Positions 26,995-36,681 of a stretch of 64,000 nt of DNA are shown piece after piece (the stretch's first letter is position 1; each line of letters starts with the position of its first letter). The notes beneath the pieces were generated by a model that saw only the letters and a list, made by a program, of their open reading frames with translations, made no database searches and was not told the DNA's origin. Source of the DNA: Sphingomonadales bacterium Ga0077559 (GTDB taxonomy: Bacteria > Pseudomonadota > Alphaproteobacteria > Sphingomonadales > Sphingomonadaceae); NCBI GenBank assembly GCA_001464315.1, contig LNFK01000072.1, positions 1 to 64,000 on the forward strand, given 5' to 3'. The position numbers were made by a program, and so were the translations under genes.

Positions 26995-28029
26995 TCACTC
27001 ATCGCCATAAACAGCGACCATCATTTCCCCTACACTTGTGGCCCGGCCTCGGTACATTCCGGGTGTGTTGAAGCTAAAAGTTGCCGTGCCATCGGGCGCT
27101 GCGACGATCACGCCGCCGGTGCCACCGAGTAGCTTGAGTTCTTTCATGACGTGATCGGCAGCGGTCTTGGTATCCTCGCCGAGCATCCGCATCCGTGCGC
27201 AGATTTCATGCGCCACGCCCAGGCGGATAAAAAACTCGCCAGCTCCCGTCGCCGAAACCGCACAGGCTCGGTTATCTGCGTAATTGCCTGCTCCGATGAC
27301 TGGGCTGTCGCCAATCCGGCCCCAGCGTTTGCCTGTCAGGCCGCCGGTCGAGGTGCCCGCCGCGACATTGCCATCGCTATCGACCGCGACCGCGCCGACG
27401 GTGCCATATTTCATGTCGATGTCGTACCAGCCGAGCTTCTTGGCTTTGAGTTCCTCTAACTGCCGCCAGCGTTCCGGGGTCGCGAAATAATCCGGGCTGA
27501 CCTGCTCGAGGCCTTGTTCACGGCTAAATTCGTCAGCGCCTTCGCGCGACAGCATGACATGCGGGCTTTTTTCCATCACAGCGCGGGCGAGCAGGATGGG
27601 GTTTTTGGTGTAGCGCGCGCCAGTCACCGAACCTGCGCCCATCGTCTTGCCGTCCATGATCGACGCGTCGAGTTCGTTGACGCCTTTATAGGTGAACACC
27701 GCGCCTTTGCCGGCGTTGAAATTTTCGTCATTTTCCATGACCATGATTGCGGCAGAAACAGCGTCCATCGCGCTGCCGCCTTTGCCTAGCACTGCCGAGC
27801 CAGCCTCTAACGCCCGGGTGAGTCCGGCGCGCGCGGCGGCGTCCTTTTCGGGCGGCATCGTGTCGCGGACCATGCTGCCCGCGCCGCCGTGAATCACCAA
27901 TGTCCATTTTTTCTCGGCGGCCACTGGTTTCTCCTTACTATGATGATCGTGCGCGCCGGGATGTGCTGCGAGCGGTGTGCCGAGCGATAGTATCAATAGC
28001 AACCAGATTGAACTTAAAAATTGCCTCAT
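26995..28029 (-). CDS. isoaspartyl peptidase/L-asparaginase, exported (T2 family)
   Basis: Ntn-type hydrolase that removes isoaspartyl residues or hydrolyses asparagine. The frame is open to 28083, but ATG 28029 has GAGGGG upstream and starts a signal peptide ([23 protein letters not shown]), giving 344 residues. HGGAGS near the mature start, [23 protein letters not shown] and the nucleophile segment [24 protein letters not shown] are typical; the Thr of GTVGAV becomes N-terminal after autocleavage. [10 protein letters not shown] fits the oxyanion/substrate region. A His-rich linker (HPGAHDHH) after the signal peptide could bind metal. Confidence 0.93.
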   Translation of the reverse strand: MRQFLSSIWLLLILSLGTPLAAHPGAHDHHSKEKPVAAEKKWTLVIHGGAGSMVRDTMPPEKDAAARAGLTRALEAGSAVLGKGGSAMDAVSAAIMVMENDENFNAGKGAVFTYKGVNELDASIMDGKTMGAGSVTGARYTKNPILLARAVMEKSPHVMLSREGADEFSREQGLEQVSPDYFATPERWRQLEELKAKKLGWYDIDMKYGTVGAVAVDSDGNVAAGTSTGGLTGKRWGRIGDSPVIGAGNYADNRACAVSATGAGEFFIRLGVAHEICARMRMLGEDTKTAADHVMKELKLLGGTGGVIVAAPDGTATFSFNTPGMYRGRATSVGEMMVAVYGDE

Positions 28030-28118
28030 ACCACGCCCCTCGCTGCCGGCCTTTTCAAACAATTCGAAGTCGCAGGCAAGCAATTGCCTTAGTCACGCGT
28101 GCCCTCTATATCATACCC

Positions 28119-29258
28119 ATGTCCTCCATACGCCCCTGGCGCGATATTGCGCGCCGTTCGTCCCGCCAGATCATGGTTGGTAAAGTTCCCATCGGTGGCG
28201 ACGCGCCGATTGCGGTGCAGACCATGACTAACACGCTGACGTCTGATGCGGGTGCGACCATTGATCAGATCCGGCGGTGTGAGGATGCAGGCGTTGATAT
28301 CATCCGCGTATCCTGCCCCGATGTCGAATCGACGGCCGCGCTCGGCCAGATCGTTCGCGCGGCCAATGTGCCGATCGTTGCCGACATACACTTTCATTAC
28401 AAACGTGCGCTTGAGGCAGCGGATGCAGGCGCGGCGTGCCTGCGGATCAACCCTGGCAATATCGGTTCGTCCGAACGAGTCAAAGAAGTCGTTAACGCCG
28501 CCAAGGCCAATGGCTGCGCGATCCGCATTGGCGTAAACGCAGGGTCGCTTGAACGCGATTTGCTCGAAAAATATGGTGAGCCTTGTCCTGAGGCACTGAT
28601 CGAAAGCGCGCTTGACCATATCAAGCTGCTGCAGGACCATGATTTCCACGAATTTAAAGTTGCGGTGAAGGCGTCTGACGTATTCCTTGCCGTCGCGGCC
28701 TATATGGGCCTTGCCGATGCCGTCGACTGCCCTCTGCATTTGGGGATTACCGAGGCAGGCGGGCTTATCGGCGGAACCGTTAAATCCTCTATTGGCATGG
28801 GTAACCTGCTCTGGGCCGGGATCGGTGACACTATTCGGGTGAGCCTGTCGGCCGAACCCGAAGAAGAAGTCCGGGTGGGCTATGAAATCCTGAAAGCATT
28901 GGGCCTGCGCACACGCGGTGTCCGCGTCGTATCATGCCCGTCCTGTGCGCGGCAGGGCTTCGATGTCATTCGTACCGTGCAGAAACTCGAAGACGCCCTC
29001 AGTCATATCAAAACGCCGCTCTCGCTCTCGGTGCTTGGTTGCGTCGTCAACGGGCCCGGCGAAGCGCGCGAGACCGATATCGGCATCACCGGCGGCGGCA
29101 ACGGCAAGCATATGGTCTATCTGTCTGGCGTCACCGACCATCATGTCGAGGACGCAGAAATGGTCGCGCATATCGTCAGGCTGGTCGAAGCCAAGGCAGC
29201 GGCCATCGATGCGGGCGAGAGCGTGAGTGCTGACGACATGCACGGGGTTGCGGCTTGA
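28119..29258 (+). CDS. ispG: (E)-4-hydroxy-3-methylbut-2-enyl-diphosphate synthase
   Basis: Fe-S enzyme of the MEP pathway converting MEcPP to HMBPP. The frame opens at 27900, but homology starts at ATG 28119 ([20 protein letters not shown]), giving 379 residues, the expected size. The TIM barrel has [19 protein letters not shown] and LRINPGNIG; the cluster domain supplies CPSCARQ and [17 protein letters not shown], whose three Cys bind the 4Fe-4S cluster. The stop overlaps the GNAT gene start, so ispG probably leads an operon with GNAT and thioredoxin-like genes. Confidence 0.96.
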   Translation: MSSIRPWRDIARRSSRQIMVGKVPIGGDAPIAVQTMTNTLTSDAGATIDQIRRCEDAGVDIIRVSCPDVESTAALGQIVRAANVPIVADIHFHYKRALEAADAGAACLRINPGNIGSSERVKEVVNAAKANGCAIRIGVNAGSLERDLLEKYGEPCPEALIESALDHIKLLQDHDFHEFKVAVKASDVFLAVAAYMGLADAVDCPLHLGITEAGGLIGGTVKSSIGMGNLLWAGIGDTIRVSLSAEPEEEVRVGYEILKALGLRTRGVRVVSCPSCARQGFDVIRTVQKLEDALSHIKTPLSLSVLGCVVNGPGEARETDIGITGGGNGKHMVYLSGVTDHHVEDAEMVAHIVRLVEAKAAAIDAGESVSADDMHGVAA

Positions 29259-29740
29259 GCGTTACAACCCGGTTTGCGGAACCATCCGACCTTCCTGTAA
29301 TCGCACAGTTCATTCGCAACCTCGCTGAATATGAACGGCTTGTGCACGAAGTACGGTTTGACGAAGCGGTGTTGGGTGACCGATTGTTCGGCGCCCGATC
29401 TTATGCCGAGGTGTTGATCGGCGAGATTGATGGCATGCCGCAAGGCTTTGCTTTGTTCTTCCACAATTTTTCGACTTTCGAAGGCAAGCCTGGAGTTTAT
29501 CTTGAGGACCTGTTCGTCCGTCCTGAGGCGCGCGGCTCAGGATTGGGTAAGGCATTGCTTTCTGCCTTGGCGAAAATCGCGGTCGAGCGTGATTGTGCTC
29601 GGCTCGAATGGTCGGTGCTCGACTGGAACGATCCGGCGATCCAGTTTTATAAAAAGCTCGGAGCCAAGCCGATGGATGAATGGACGGTTTTCCGAGTTGA
29701 TGGCGCAGCTCTCGCCGATCTGGCGGGTCAAGGCGCGTAA
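29255..29740 (+). CDS. GNAT family N-acetyltransferase
   Basis: A 161-residue acetyltransferase starting at TTG 29255, which overlaps the ispG stop. The acetyl-CoA site is seen in [27 protein letters not shown] (the R-G-x-G-x-G/K-A pattern) and [23 protein letters not shown] forms the typical last strands. This sequence type is close to diamine/polyamine or aminoglycoside-like acetyltransferases, where the substrate cannot be told from sequence alone. Coupled to the next gene by a TAATG overlap. Confidence 0.88.
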   Translation: MSVTTRFAEPSDLPVIAQFIRNLAEYERLVHEVRFDEAVLGDRLFGARSYAEVLIGEIDGMPQGFALFFHNFSTFEGKPGVYLEDLFVRPEARGSGLGKALLSALAKIAVERDCARLEWSVLDWNDPAIQFYKKLGAKPMDEWTVFRVDGAALADLAGQGA

Positions 29741-30246
29741 TGTTGCTGGCTTTTTTACTTCTTCAAACGTTGGTCCAAACTACGCAGCCTGATCCGGCTC
29801 CGTCGCCGCAGCCAACAGTTCAAACCCAACTTCCCGAAAAGCTGGCCTATTCGGCCGATCGCGACGCAAAAGCTGATGTCGATACAGCACTTGCCAGCGC
29901 GCGGGTAAGCGGGAAAACGGTAATCGTCATCGTGGGCGCGAACTGGTGCCACGACAGTGTCGGCTTGGCGGGTTGGCTGGGTACGCCTCGGTTCATTGAT
30001 ATGGTACGCGACCGGTTTGACATCATTTATGTCGATGTCGGCGTCCCGCAAACCGGGCGCGGCCGCAATTTGGATATCGCCAAACGCTTTGGTATCAAAA
30101 AGGTAAAAGGAACACCGCTCGTGCTGGTGCTGTCGCCAGACGGCAAGTTGTTGAACAGCAGAAAAGATGCCGCAAGCTGGCGCAACGCGGCGAGCCGGAG
30201 CGAGGATGAGATATACCGCTATTTTTCGGCGTTTACCCCTGCTTAA
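29740..30246 (+). CDS. thioredoxin-fold protein with a CxxS active site
   Basis: A 168-residue protein with a hydrophobic N-terminus ([13 protein letters not shown]) that is probably a signal peptide, a Pro/Gln-rich linker and a thioredoxin fold. The active site reads GANWCHDSVGLAGWL: the second Cys of CxxC is replaced by Ser, and the cis-Pro is in KVKGTPLVLVLSPDGK. CxxS proteins cannot resolve mixed disulfides like thioredoxin and act as isomerases, glutathionylation-type enzymes or chaperones. The gene overlaps the GNAT stop by one base and is followed after 23 bases by a retropepsin-like protease gene. Confidence 0.85.
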   Translation: MLLAFLLLQTLVQTTQPDPAPSPQPTVQTQLPEKLAYSADRDAKADVDTALASARVSGKTVIVIVGANWCHDSVGLAGWLGTPRFIDMVRDRFDIIYVDVGVPQTGRGRNLDIAKRFGIKKVKGTPLVLVLSPDGKLLNSRKDAASWRNAASRSEDEIYRYFSAFTPA

Positions 30247-30269
30247 ACCCGCGTTGCTACAAGGCGCAC

Positions 30270-30788
30270 ATGCGGTGGACGGGCATCTTCATCCTCTTGG
30301 GACTGGCATGCGCTGCTGGATGGTTTTTACCAGACGTTGACCCTGTACTACCTAGCGAGGTCGGTCGTGCGCCAGTTAACGTTCCAACTCCGCAGCCCGC
30401 CAAAGATGTGAGTTCGGATACAGGAAACGAAACAGTCTTAGCGCGCCAAGGGAATGGGCATTTTTATGCCGATGTCGATGTGAACGACACCGAAATCCGC
30501 TTCGTTGTCGATACCGGCGCGACCGGAATAGCTTTGACTGGCACGGATGCGGAGACACTGGGTTTAGCATGGCAAGCTGGCGACTTACGCGTCGTCGGGC
30601 GCGGCGTGGGCGGTGACGTTTATGGGAAATCTGTAAAGCTTCGCTCGGTCCAGTTGGGCGATATTGAGGCGCAAAATGTCGATGCGGTGATCATCCCGCA
30701 CGGACTTGATGTCTCTTTGCTCGGACAGAGTTTCCTGTCAAAGGCAGGGTCGCTCAGAATTGAAAATGACGAGATGGTCATCGGCTAA
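30270..30788 (+). CDS. retropepsin-like aspartic protease (TIGR02281 type)
   Basis: A 172-residue membrane-anchored clan AA protease. One N-terminal helix (GIFILLGLACAAGWFLP) and a Pro-rich linker precede the single retropepsin domain with RFVVDTGATGIALTGTDAETLG, where Asp in VDTGAT is catalytic, and LLGQSFLSKAGSLRIENDEMVI near the end. Single-domain enzymes of this type must dimerise. The family is common in alphaproteobacteria and the substrate is unknown. Context with a CxxS thioredoxin-like protein hints at a role in envelope protein quality control. Confidence 0.9.
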   Translation: MRWTGIFILLGLACAAGWFLPDVDPVLPSEVGRAPVNVPTPQPAKDVSSDTGNETVLARQGNGHFYADVDVNDTEIRFVVDTGATGIALTGTDAETLGLAWQAGDLRVVGRGVGGDVYGKSVKLRSVQLGDIEAQNVDAVIIPHGLDVSLLGQSFLSKAGSLRIENDEMVIG

Positions 30789-30847
30789 CTAACCGGACAT
30801 TTCGCCGGTGGGTTGAGTTGCTGTGACAAGTCGGCCATTGCCGCCCT

Positions 30848-31750
30848 ATGGCCGAACTCCACCCTCGCCCCTTCATTCCATTCCTCATCGCGTGTGCGGG
30901 GATCGGCACATTTTCGCTGATGGATGCGGCGATGAAGGACCTGTCGATTGCGATGGGGGCGTATAATGCGGTGATTTGGCGCAACATGCTGGGTTCGTTG
31001 CTGATGGGCGTGCTGTTTGTCGTGAGTCGCCAGCCTTGGCCGGAAGCCGGCGTGTTGAAACTACATTTGTGGCGAAGCGTGGTGGTTTCGGTGATGGCGG
31101 TCAGCTTTTTCTGGTCCCTCACGGTGTTGCCTTTGGCTGAGGCTATTGGCCTCAGTTTCATCGCGCCAGTGATTGCGCTCTATTTGGCCGCCGTGATGCT
31201 TGGAGAGGTCATTGGCAAGGCGGCGATAGTGGCGTCGGTTTCGGGGTTGTTGGGGGTAGCAATCATCATCGCCGGTCGGGTGAGCGGGGGCTATACGACG
31301 GATCATTTATGGGGTGCGGCGGCGGTTCTATTTTCAGCCGTCGTGTTCGCCTACAACCTCATCCTCGCGCGGCGGCAGGCACAGGTCGCAAAGCCCATCG
31401 AGATCGCGTTTTTCCAGAATCTGTTCGTCGCGGTCACGTTAAGCTTTGCCGCGCCTTGGTTATTGGTTGCGATGCCGGTCGACAAAGCTCCGATGCTGGC
31501 GGGGGCGGCGGCGCTCGCCATAATGTCGTTGCTTTTGTTGAGCTGGGCGTACGCACGTGCCGAGGCGCAGATACTGATCCCCGTTGAATATACCGCCTTT
31601 GTCTGGGCGGCGGCGTTCGGCTGGCTGTTCTTTAGCGAACCGGTGACTTTGCCGGTATTGCTGGGGACTTTATTGATCGTAACCGGCAGCCTGATCGCGG
31701 CACGCGCCAAACCAGCGCCTGCCGCGATTACGCCCGCCGAGACGGTTTAA
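30848..31750 (+). CDS. DMT family transporter (EamA)
   Basis: A 300-residue inner-membrane exporter of the drug/metabolite superfamily with ten predicted helices arranged as two EamA repeats. Clear features are PFLIACAGIGTFSLMDAAMKDL, VIWRNMLGSLLMGVLF, the conserved LPLAEAIGLSFIAPVIALYLAAVMLGE and, in the second half, LIPVEYTAFVWAAAFGWLFFSEPVT. Substrates of this subgroup are unknown; S-adenosylmethionine, amino acids or metabolite export are known for relatives. It converges on the serine hydrolase gene with a four-base overlap. Confidence 0.9.
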   Translation: MAELHPRPFIPFLIACAGIGTFSLMDAAMKDLSIAMGAYNAVIWRNMLGSLLMGVLFVVSRQPWPEAGVLKLHLWRSVVVSVMAVSFFWSLTVLPLAEAIGLSFIAPVIALYLAAVMLGEVIGKAAIVASVSGLLGVAIIIAGRVSGGYTTDHLWGAAAVLFSAVVFAYNLILARRQAQVAKPIEIAFFQNLFVAVTLSFAAPWLLVAMPVDKAPMLAGAAALAIMSLLLLSWAYARAEAQILIPVEYTAFVWAAAFGWLFFSEPVTLPVLLGTLLIVTGSLIAARAKPAPAAITPAETV

Positions 31751-32937
31751 GACGCGAGTGCCGAATAAATCATCGTCTTTATCTCGCGGCGCACCGGATA
31801 GGTGCTCGACGGCATCAATTGGGTCATGAATATCATGATGATGTCCTCGACCGGGTCGACGAAGAACGCGGTCGAATACATGCCTCCCCAGTAGAAATCT
31901 CCGGTCGAGCAGGGGGTCAAAGTCGCCGCGCTATCGATCGTAGTGGCAAAACCGAGGCCAAAGCCAATGCCCGCCATTTCCGCCTCGCTGAACAGCGATT
32001 TCGACATTTGCGTCAGGTCCTGTCCGCCGGGGATATGGTTGGCGGTCATCAGTTCCAATGTCTTGGGGCTGATGATTTGGACGCCGTCCAGCGCGCCGCC
32101 GTTCAGCAGCATTCGGCAAAAGCGGTGATAATCGGCCACGGTCGAGGCTAGCCCGCCGCCGCCCGAATTGAACGACCAACCTTTGGTCCAGATGCTTTCG
32201 GCCCCGGATTTGTCGAACAACTTCAGCTTGGTTTCGGCATCGAACGCATAGCATTCTGGGATGCGCGAAGCTTTACCCGCTGGCACGCTGAAGAAGGTAT
32301 CTTCCATAGCCAAAGGCGCGAAGATATGTTCTTGGAAATAATCGGGAAGCGATTGTCCGCTGATGCGTTCGATGATGATGCCGAGCACATCGGTTGAAAC
32401 AGAATAGTTCCACTGGGTGCCCGGGTCGAACTCCAACGGAATTTGCGCGAGCGTGTCGATGAAGCTTTGCGAGCTGCTCTTGCTCCAGCTTTCGACATCG
32501 CTCTTGCGGTAGGCCGCGTCGATATTGCTGCGTTCCTGAAAGCTGTAGGTCAGCCCGCTGGTGTGGCGTAGCAAGTCGACGATCCGCATCGGCGATGTGG
32601 GAGGCCGAGAAACAAACGGCACATTGCCGCCGCCAGCCACGAACACGCCCAATTTGGCCCATTCGGGGATGTATTTGGCGACCGGGTCGGTCAGCGCGAC
32701 TTTGCCCTGCTCAACCAGTTGCATGAATGCGACCGAAGTGATCGGCTTGGTCATCGACGCAATGCGAAAGATTGCGTCGTCTGCAACGCCGGAGCTCCAC
32801 TGCAGCGCGATGTCGTCGCCGCGCCCTATCAGCAGCGATGCAAAGGGTAGCTTCCCGGTGTCGAGATAATTCGCATGAATGAAATCCGTAATCCGTGTGA
32901 GCCGGTCGGGGAGGAAACCTAGGTCTTCGGCACTCAT
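31747..32937 (-). CDS. serine hydrolase, beta-lactamase class C-like
   Basis: A 396-residue esterase/beta-lactamase-fold hydrolase. The frame runs further upstream to 33384, but that part is only a shadow of the SDR gene; ATG 32937 overlaps the SDR stop by four bases and starts the homology ([20 protein letters not shown]). The SxxK nucleophile is in [18 protein letters not shown], the Tyr of the second motif in [11 protein letters not shown], and the third region is [23 protein letters not shown]. There is no signal peptide, so it acts in the cytoplasm, more likely as an esterase or lactonase of the catabolic operon than as a resistance gene. Confidence 0.9.
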   Translation of the reverse strand: MSAEDLGFLPDRLTRITDFIHANYLDTGKLPFASLLIGRGDDIALQWSSGVADDAIFRIASMTKPITSVAFMQLVEQGKVALTDPVAKYIPEWAKLGVFVAGGGNVPFVSRPPTSPMRIVDLLRHTSGLTYSFQERSNIDAAYRKSDVESWSKSSSQSFIDTLAQIPLEFDPGTQWNYSVSTDVLGIIIERISGQSLPDYFQEHIFAPLAMEDTFFSVPAGKASRIPECYAFDAETKLKLFDKSGAESIWTKGWSFNSGGGGLASTVADYHRFCRMLLNGGALDGVQIISPKTLELMTANHIPGGQDLTQMSKSLFSEAEMAGIGFGLGFATTIDSAATLTPCSTGDFYWGGMYSTAFFVDPVEDIIMIFMTQLMPSSTYPVRREIKTMIYSALAS

Positions 32938-33731
32938 ACGGCTGTTTGTCCTGTCAATTGGCGGGTTACTGGGTGCGAGCTTGATAGCCCTCCGTCTACC
33001 GCGATGGCCTGTCCGTTGACATAGCTGGCCTGATCGCTCGCAAGGAACAAGGCGACATTGGCTAGTTCTTCGGGCTGCGCGCCGCGACGAAGTGGGTTGA
33101 GGCGGCCGATTTTCTCGGTGACGCCTTTTTCCCTCGCATAATCGAACGTGGGCTTGGTCATTCCGGTTTCGGTGAGGCCGGGGCAGATCGCGTTGCAGCG
33201 GACGTTCGTGCCTGACAGTTGCTGGGCTGTGACCTTGGCAAGGTTGATGACGCCCGCTTTCGACGCCGAATAAGGCGGGCCGCCTGCACCCGAGCGGATA
33301 CCGGCAACGCTTGCGGTGAGGATGATTGAGCCGCCATTGCCTGCATCGGCCATCAATTTGCCCGCGTGTTTGACCATCAGCCACGGGCCGATGAGATTGA
33401 CTCTGAGGACCTGAGTGAAATTTTCGACCGTATTGTCGAAAATGCCTTCCATCCCGCCCGAGATACCTGCGTTGGCAAAGGCGATGTTGAGTTGGCCATG
33501 GAGTTCGAGTGTCTTGGCAACCAGTGCTGCAACATCGGCCTCATCGCCTGCATCCATTTGTACAGCAGTCGCAGCATCGCCGATCATGGCTGCAGTATCA
33601 TGAACCGACGCAGCCATGTCGCCCAAGACGACCATTGCCCCTTCGGCTGCAAAGCGGATGGCTGACGCACGGCCAATGCCCGAGCCCGCGCCGGTAATTA
33701 TTGCTACCTTGCCCTGCAACGCTCCGGTCAT
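32934..33731 (-). CDS. SDR family oxidoreductase, first of the island
   Basis: NAD(P)-dependent short-chain dehydrogenase, 265 residues from ATG 33731 (upstream in-frame sequence is a shadow of the neighbouring SDR). Rossmann glycine motif [20 protein letters not shown] in FANAGISGG, catalytic Ser in [10 protein letters not shown] and Tyr/Lys in [21 protein letters not shown] follows. A substrate cannot be predicted. Both ends overlap neighbouring genes by four bases (ATGA), showing tight translational coupling in the catabolic operon. Likely role: oxidation of a hydroxyacyl-CoA or secondary alcohol intermediate. Confidence 0.93.
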   Translation of the reverse strand: MTGALQGKVAIITGAGSGIGRASAIRFAAEGAMVVLGDMAASVHDTAAMIGDAATAVQMDAGDEADVAALVAKTLELHGQLNIAFANAGISGGMEGIFDNTVENFTQVLRVNLIGPWLMVKHAGKLMADAGNGGSIILTASVAGIRSGAGGPPYSASKAGVINLAKVTAQQLSGTNVRCNAICPGLTETGMTKPTFDYAREKGVTEKIGRLNPLRRGAQPEELANVALFLASDQASYVNGQAIAVDGGLSSSHPVTRQLTGQTAV

Positions 33732-34489
33732 ACCACTACACCTCCGTCCACCACGATTGTCTGGCCAGTCATAAAGCTCGATGCGTCCGATGCGAGAAAA
33801 ACCGCAGCGCCTGCAATTTCGCGCGGCTCGCCGATACGGCCAAGCGCTGCGCCCGAAGTCGAGGCTTTCAAATTCTCGGGATTTTCCCATAAGGCTTTGG
33901 CGAAATCGGTTTTAACCAGTCCAGGTGCAATCGAATTAATCCGCACATTATCCGGCCCATATTCACGCGCCAGATTCTTGGTCATCTGGATATCGGCGGC
34001 CTTGGTAATCGCATAAGCGCCGAGGATCGGTGACCCGCGCAGGCCGCCAATCGACGAAACGATCACGATCGAACCCGACTTGCGCGCAATCATCTCGGGC
34101 GCGACCATCTGGATCAGCCAGTGCTGCGATACGATGTTATGGTCCAATGTCTTGCGCAGCTGTTCATCGGTGATCGTCGCCATCGGGCCATAATGCGGGT
34201 TCGATGCGGCGTTACAGACGAGAACATCGACCTTGCCGAAAGCTTTACGCGTTTCGTCGACGAGATTCTGCAGGCTTTCTTTTGACGAAAGGCTGGACGC
34301 AACCGCAATCGCAGCACGGGGATGCTTGGCGTTAATGCCAGCGGCTACTTCTTCGCACGGCCCGATATTTCGGCTTGAAATCGCAACCTTGGCGCCGTGG
34401 GCGGCCATCTCTTCGGCAATCGCTTGCCCGATCCCGCGGGACGAACCGGTGATGATTGCGACCTTGCCGGTCAGATCGAATAAGGACAT
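33728..34489 (-). CDS. SDR family oxidoreductase, second of the island
   Basis: Short-chain dehydrogenase of 253 residues. ATG 34489 has GGAG about seven bases upstream; the longer frame would need a TTG inside that ribosome site. Motifs: [28 protein letters not shown] (NAA in place of NAG), [12 protein letters not shown] and [11 protein letters not shown], with [17 protein letters not shown]. The APH-like kinase gene ends 27 bases upstream. In the 4-hydroxyacyl-CoA scheme proposed for this island an SDR would act on the hydroxyacyl product, but the order of reactions cannot be fixed here. Confidence 0.93.
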   Translation of the reverse strand: MSLFDLTGKVAIITGSSRGIGQAIAEEMAAHGAKVAISSRNIGPCEEVAAGINAKHPRAAIAVASSLSSKESLQNLVDETRKAFGKVDVLVCNAASNPHYGPMATITDEQLRKTLDHNIVSQHWLIQMVAPEMIARKSGSIVIVSSIGGLRGSPILGAYAITKAADIQMTKNLAREYGPDNVRINSIAPGLVKTDFAKALWENPENLKASTSGAALGRIGEPREIAGAAVFLASDASSFMTGQTIVVDGGVVV

Positions 34490-34516
34490 TGCTCTCTCCA
34501 AATTATGTTTTGTACG

Positions 34517-35596
34517 TCAGGCACCCGCCTTTTTAGCGAAACTCCATGCCGATTCAGCCAGCGGGAAAACGCGCTCAGCCATCGCCTGCGCGTGCGATGA
34601 GCTCGCCGTGCCGTCGATCACCCGCTTTTTTATGCCCTGGATGATCCCGGCCAACCGGAAGAAATTATACGCGAAATACCAGTTCATGTCGGGGACGCCG
34701 TCGCGACATGTTGCGGCACAATAACGCTCTACCATTTCATCGAGCTCGGGGATGCCGAGCGCGGCGCGGTCGACGTCTTTTACACCGGAACGACCGCCAT
34801 TTTCGGTGACCCAAGCCATCGCGACATAGGTAAAATCGGCAAGCGGATCACCGAGAGTCGAGAGTTCCCAATCGAGTACCGCAACGACAGTCGGATTTTT
34901 GGCATCGAAAATCATGTTATCGATCCGGTAATCGCCGTGGACGACGCTGGTTCGGGTCTGCTCGGGCAGCGTCTTTGGCAGCCATTCGATCAGCCGCTCC
35001 ATTTCGGGCATCACTTCGGTTTCGGAGGCGCGATATTGCTTGGTCCAGCGGTCAACCTGACGCCCGAAATAATTGCCCGGCTTCCCGAAATCGGAGAGCC
35101 CAGCCGCCTCGACATCGATGTTATGAAGCGCCGCCAGAGTATCGATCATCGCTTCATAGGTCGCGCGGCGTTCGACCGGGTTCGACCCAGGCATTGCGCC
35201 ATCCCAGATTGTCCGACCCTCGACCATATCCATGATATAGAACCAGCTGCCGATGATGCTGTCGTCGGTGCACAGTCCGTAAGGCTTCGCGACTGGAAAG
35301 CCGGTGGGATGAAGCCCGGCGATCACTTTATATTCGCGGTCAACTGCATGCGCGCTCGGGAGTAACACGCCCAATGGTTTGCGGCGCAAGACATAAGACC
35401 CGCTTTTGGCATTCAACCGATAGGTCGGGTTCGACTGGCCACCGGCAAACTTCAGTGCCTGGACGGGGCCTTCGAAGCCGGCAACATTGGCGGTCATCCA
35501 TTCGGCAAGTTTGGCCTCGTCCAATATGTCGGCACCCGTCGGCGCAACCGTTCCGGTGAACGCGGTCTGCGCGTCAATCGGCGTAGGCTCGGTCAT
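34517..35596 (-). CDS. APH-type phosphotransferase, ACAD10/11 kinase-domain-like
   Basis: A 359-residue protein-kinase-like small-molecule kinase. Nucleotide-binding Lys is in YVLRRKPLG, the catalytic loop is SVVHGDYRIDNMIFD (H-G-D-x4-N, about residue 220) and the metal Asp is in VVAVLDWELSTLGDPLADF. This subfamily corresponds to the N-terminal kinase domain of animal ACAD10/ACAD11 and to LvaA of Pseudomonas putida, which phosphorylates 4-hydroxyacyl-CoA. The ACAD10/11-like dehydrogenase is encoded two genes upstream in the same operon. The start overlaps the alcohol dehydrogenase stop by four bases. Antibiotic resistance is unlikely. Confidence 0.9.
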   Translation of the reverse strand: MTEPTPIDAQTAFTGTVAPTGADILDEAKLAEWMTANVAGFEGPVQALKFAGGQSNPTYRLNAKSGSYVLRRKPLGVLLPSAHAVDREYKVIAGLHPTGFPVAKPYGLCTDDSIIGSWFYIMDMVEGRTIWDGAMPGSNPVERRATYEAMIDTLAALHNIDVEAAGLSDFGKPGNYFGRQVDRWTKQYRASETEVMPEMERLIEWLPKTLPEQTRTSVVHGDYRIDNMIFDAKNPTVVAVLDWELSTLGDPLADFTYVAMAWVTENGGRSGVKDVDRAALGIPELDEMVERYCAATCRDGVPDMNWYFAYNFFRLAGIIQGIKKRVIDGTASSSHAQAMAERVFPLAESAWSFAKKAGA

Positions 35597-36681
35597 TGGT
35601 CAAACACGATGACCGAACGGGCTGCGTCGCCGCGCTTCATCTGGTCAAAGCCTTCGTTGATTCGCTCCAGAGGAATCGTTTCGGATACGATGCTGTCGAG
35701 ATCGAGCAACCCGCGCATGTAGAAATCGACGAGGCGCGGGATATCGACGGGGAAGCGGTTGCCGCCCATGATCGCACCCTGCAGTTTCTTGCCCGAGAGC
35801 AGGTCCATTGCCGACAGTCCAACCGAATGCTGGAGTGGCATCATGCCGAGGATCGTCGCTGTCCCGCCGCGCTTGAGCGACCTGACCGCTAGTTCGCCCG
35901 AGGATGGACGCCCGACAGCCTCGATTGCATGGTCGACGCCGCCCTTGGTGAGTTCCTGAATCTGCTTTGCCGCATCGTCCGCCATCGCGTCAATGACATC
36001 GGTCGCACCCAGCTTCATCGCAAGCGCGCGTTTCTCGGGGATCGGATCAGCGGCAATGATGCGGCCAGCACCTGCGATCTTTGCGGCGTTAATCGTCGCG
36101 AGACCAACCCCGCCGCAACCGATGACAGCAACGGTCTCACCAGGTGTTACCTTGCACGCGTTGAATATCGTGCCAGCACCGGTGGTGACCGCGCAACCGA
36201 TGACCGACGCCTTGTCGAGCGGCATTTCGGGGTTGATCGCCACGCACGCATGTTCGTGGACGAGCATCATTTCGGCATAAGCCGACAGGTTGAGCATCTG
36301 GTTGACGATGCTGCCATCGGGCCGAGTCAGGCGCGGTGCTTCGCCCGGTTTGCGGCGGGTTTCCCCGCCGAGGCACAAGGACATGCGGCCCGTGACGCAA
36401 TATTCGCAGTGACCGCAGAATGCCGACAGGCAGGTGACGACCGCGTCGCCGATCTTGACGGTGCGCACTTCGCTGCCGACGGCCTCGACGATACCAGCCG
36501 CCTCGTGCCCCGGAATGGCGGGCAGCGGGTGCGGGTATGTGCCCTCGATAAAGTGCAGGTCGCTATGGCAGAGCCCGCAGGCCGCGGTGCGGATCAGTAC
36601 CTCATGCGGCCCGGGGTTTGATATGTTGACCTGTTCGATTTGAAGCGGTTTACCCGCCTCGATCAAGACTGCTGCTTTCAC
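35593..36681 (-). CDS. Zn-dependent alcohol dehydrogenase (MDR, class III-like)
   Basis: A 362-residue medium-chain dehydrogenase. Catalytic zinc ligands are in [13 protein letters not shown] and [13 protein letters not shown]; structural zinc Cys in [23 protein letters not shown] site in [21 protein letters not shown]. The sequence resembles the class III/mycothiol- or NDMA-dependent type of alcohol dehydrogenases with a long substrate loop. In this operon it would oxidise an alcohol to aldehyde or ketone before CoA activation. Four-base overlaps with genes on both sides tie it to the kinase and the dehydrogenase. Confidence 0.93.
   Translation of the reverse strand: MKAAVLIEAGKPLQIEQVNISNPGPHEVLIRTAACGLCHSDLHFIEGTYPHPLPAIPGHEAAGIVEAVGSEVRTVKIGDAVVTCLSAFCGHCEYCVTGRMSLCLGGETRRKPGEAPRLTRPDGSIVNQMLNLSAYAEMMLVHEHACVAINPEMPLDKASVIGCAVTTGAGTIFNACKVTPGETVAVIGCGGVGLATINAAKIAGAGRIIAADPIPEKRALAMKLGATDVIDAMADDAAKQIQELTKGGVDHAIEAVGRPSSGELAVRSLKRGGTATILGMMPLQHSVGLSAMDLLSGKKLQGAIMGGNRFPVDIPRLVDFYMRGLLDLDSIVSETIPLERINEGFDQMKRGDAARSVIVFDQ

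Noticed and set aside
31747-32937. Class C beta-lactamase resistance gene
   Set aside because: No signal peptide and no canonical YxN motif; it is coupled to SDR genes in a catabolic operon.
32938-33384. N-terminal extension of the serine hydrolase frame
   Set aside because: Arg-rich shadow of the SDR gene on the same strand; the ATG at 32937 overlaps the SDR stop in the usual four-base way.
34517-35596. Aminoglycoside resistance phosphotransferase
   Set aside because: APH fold is shared, but the operon and ACAD10/11-like features point to acyl-CoA metabolism.
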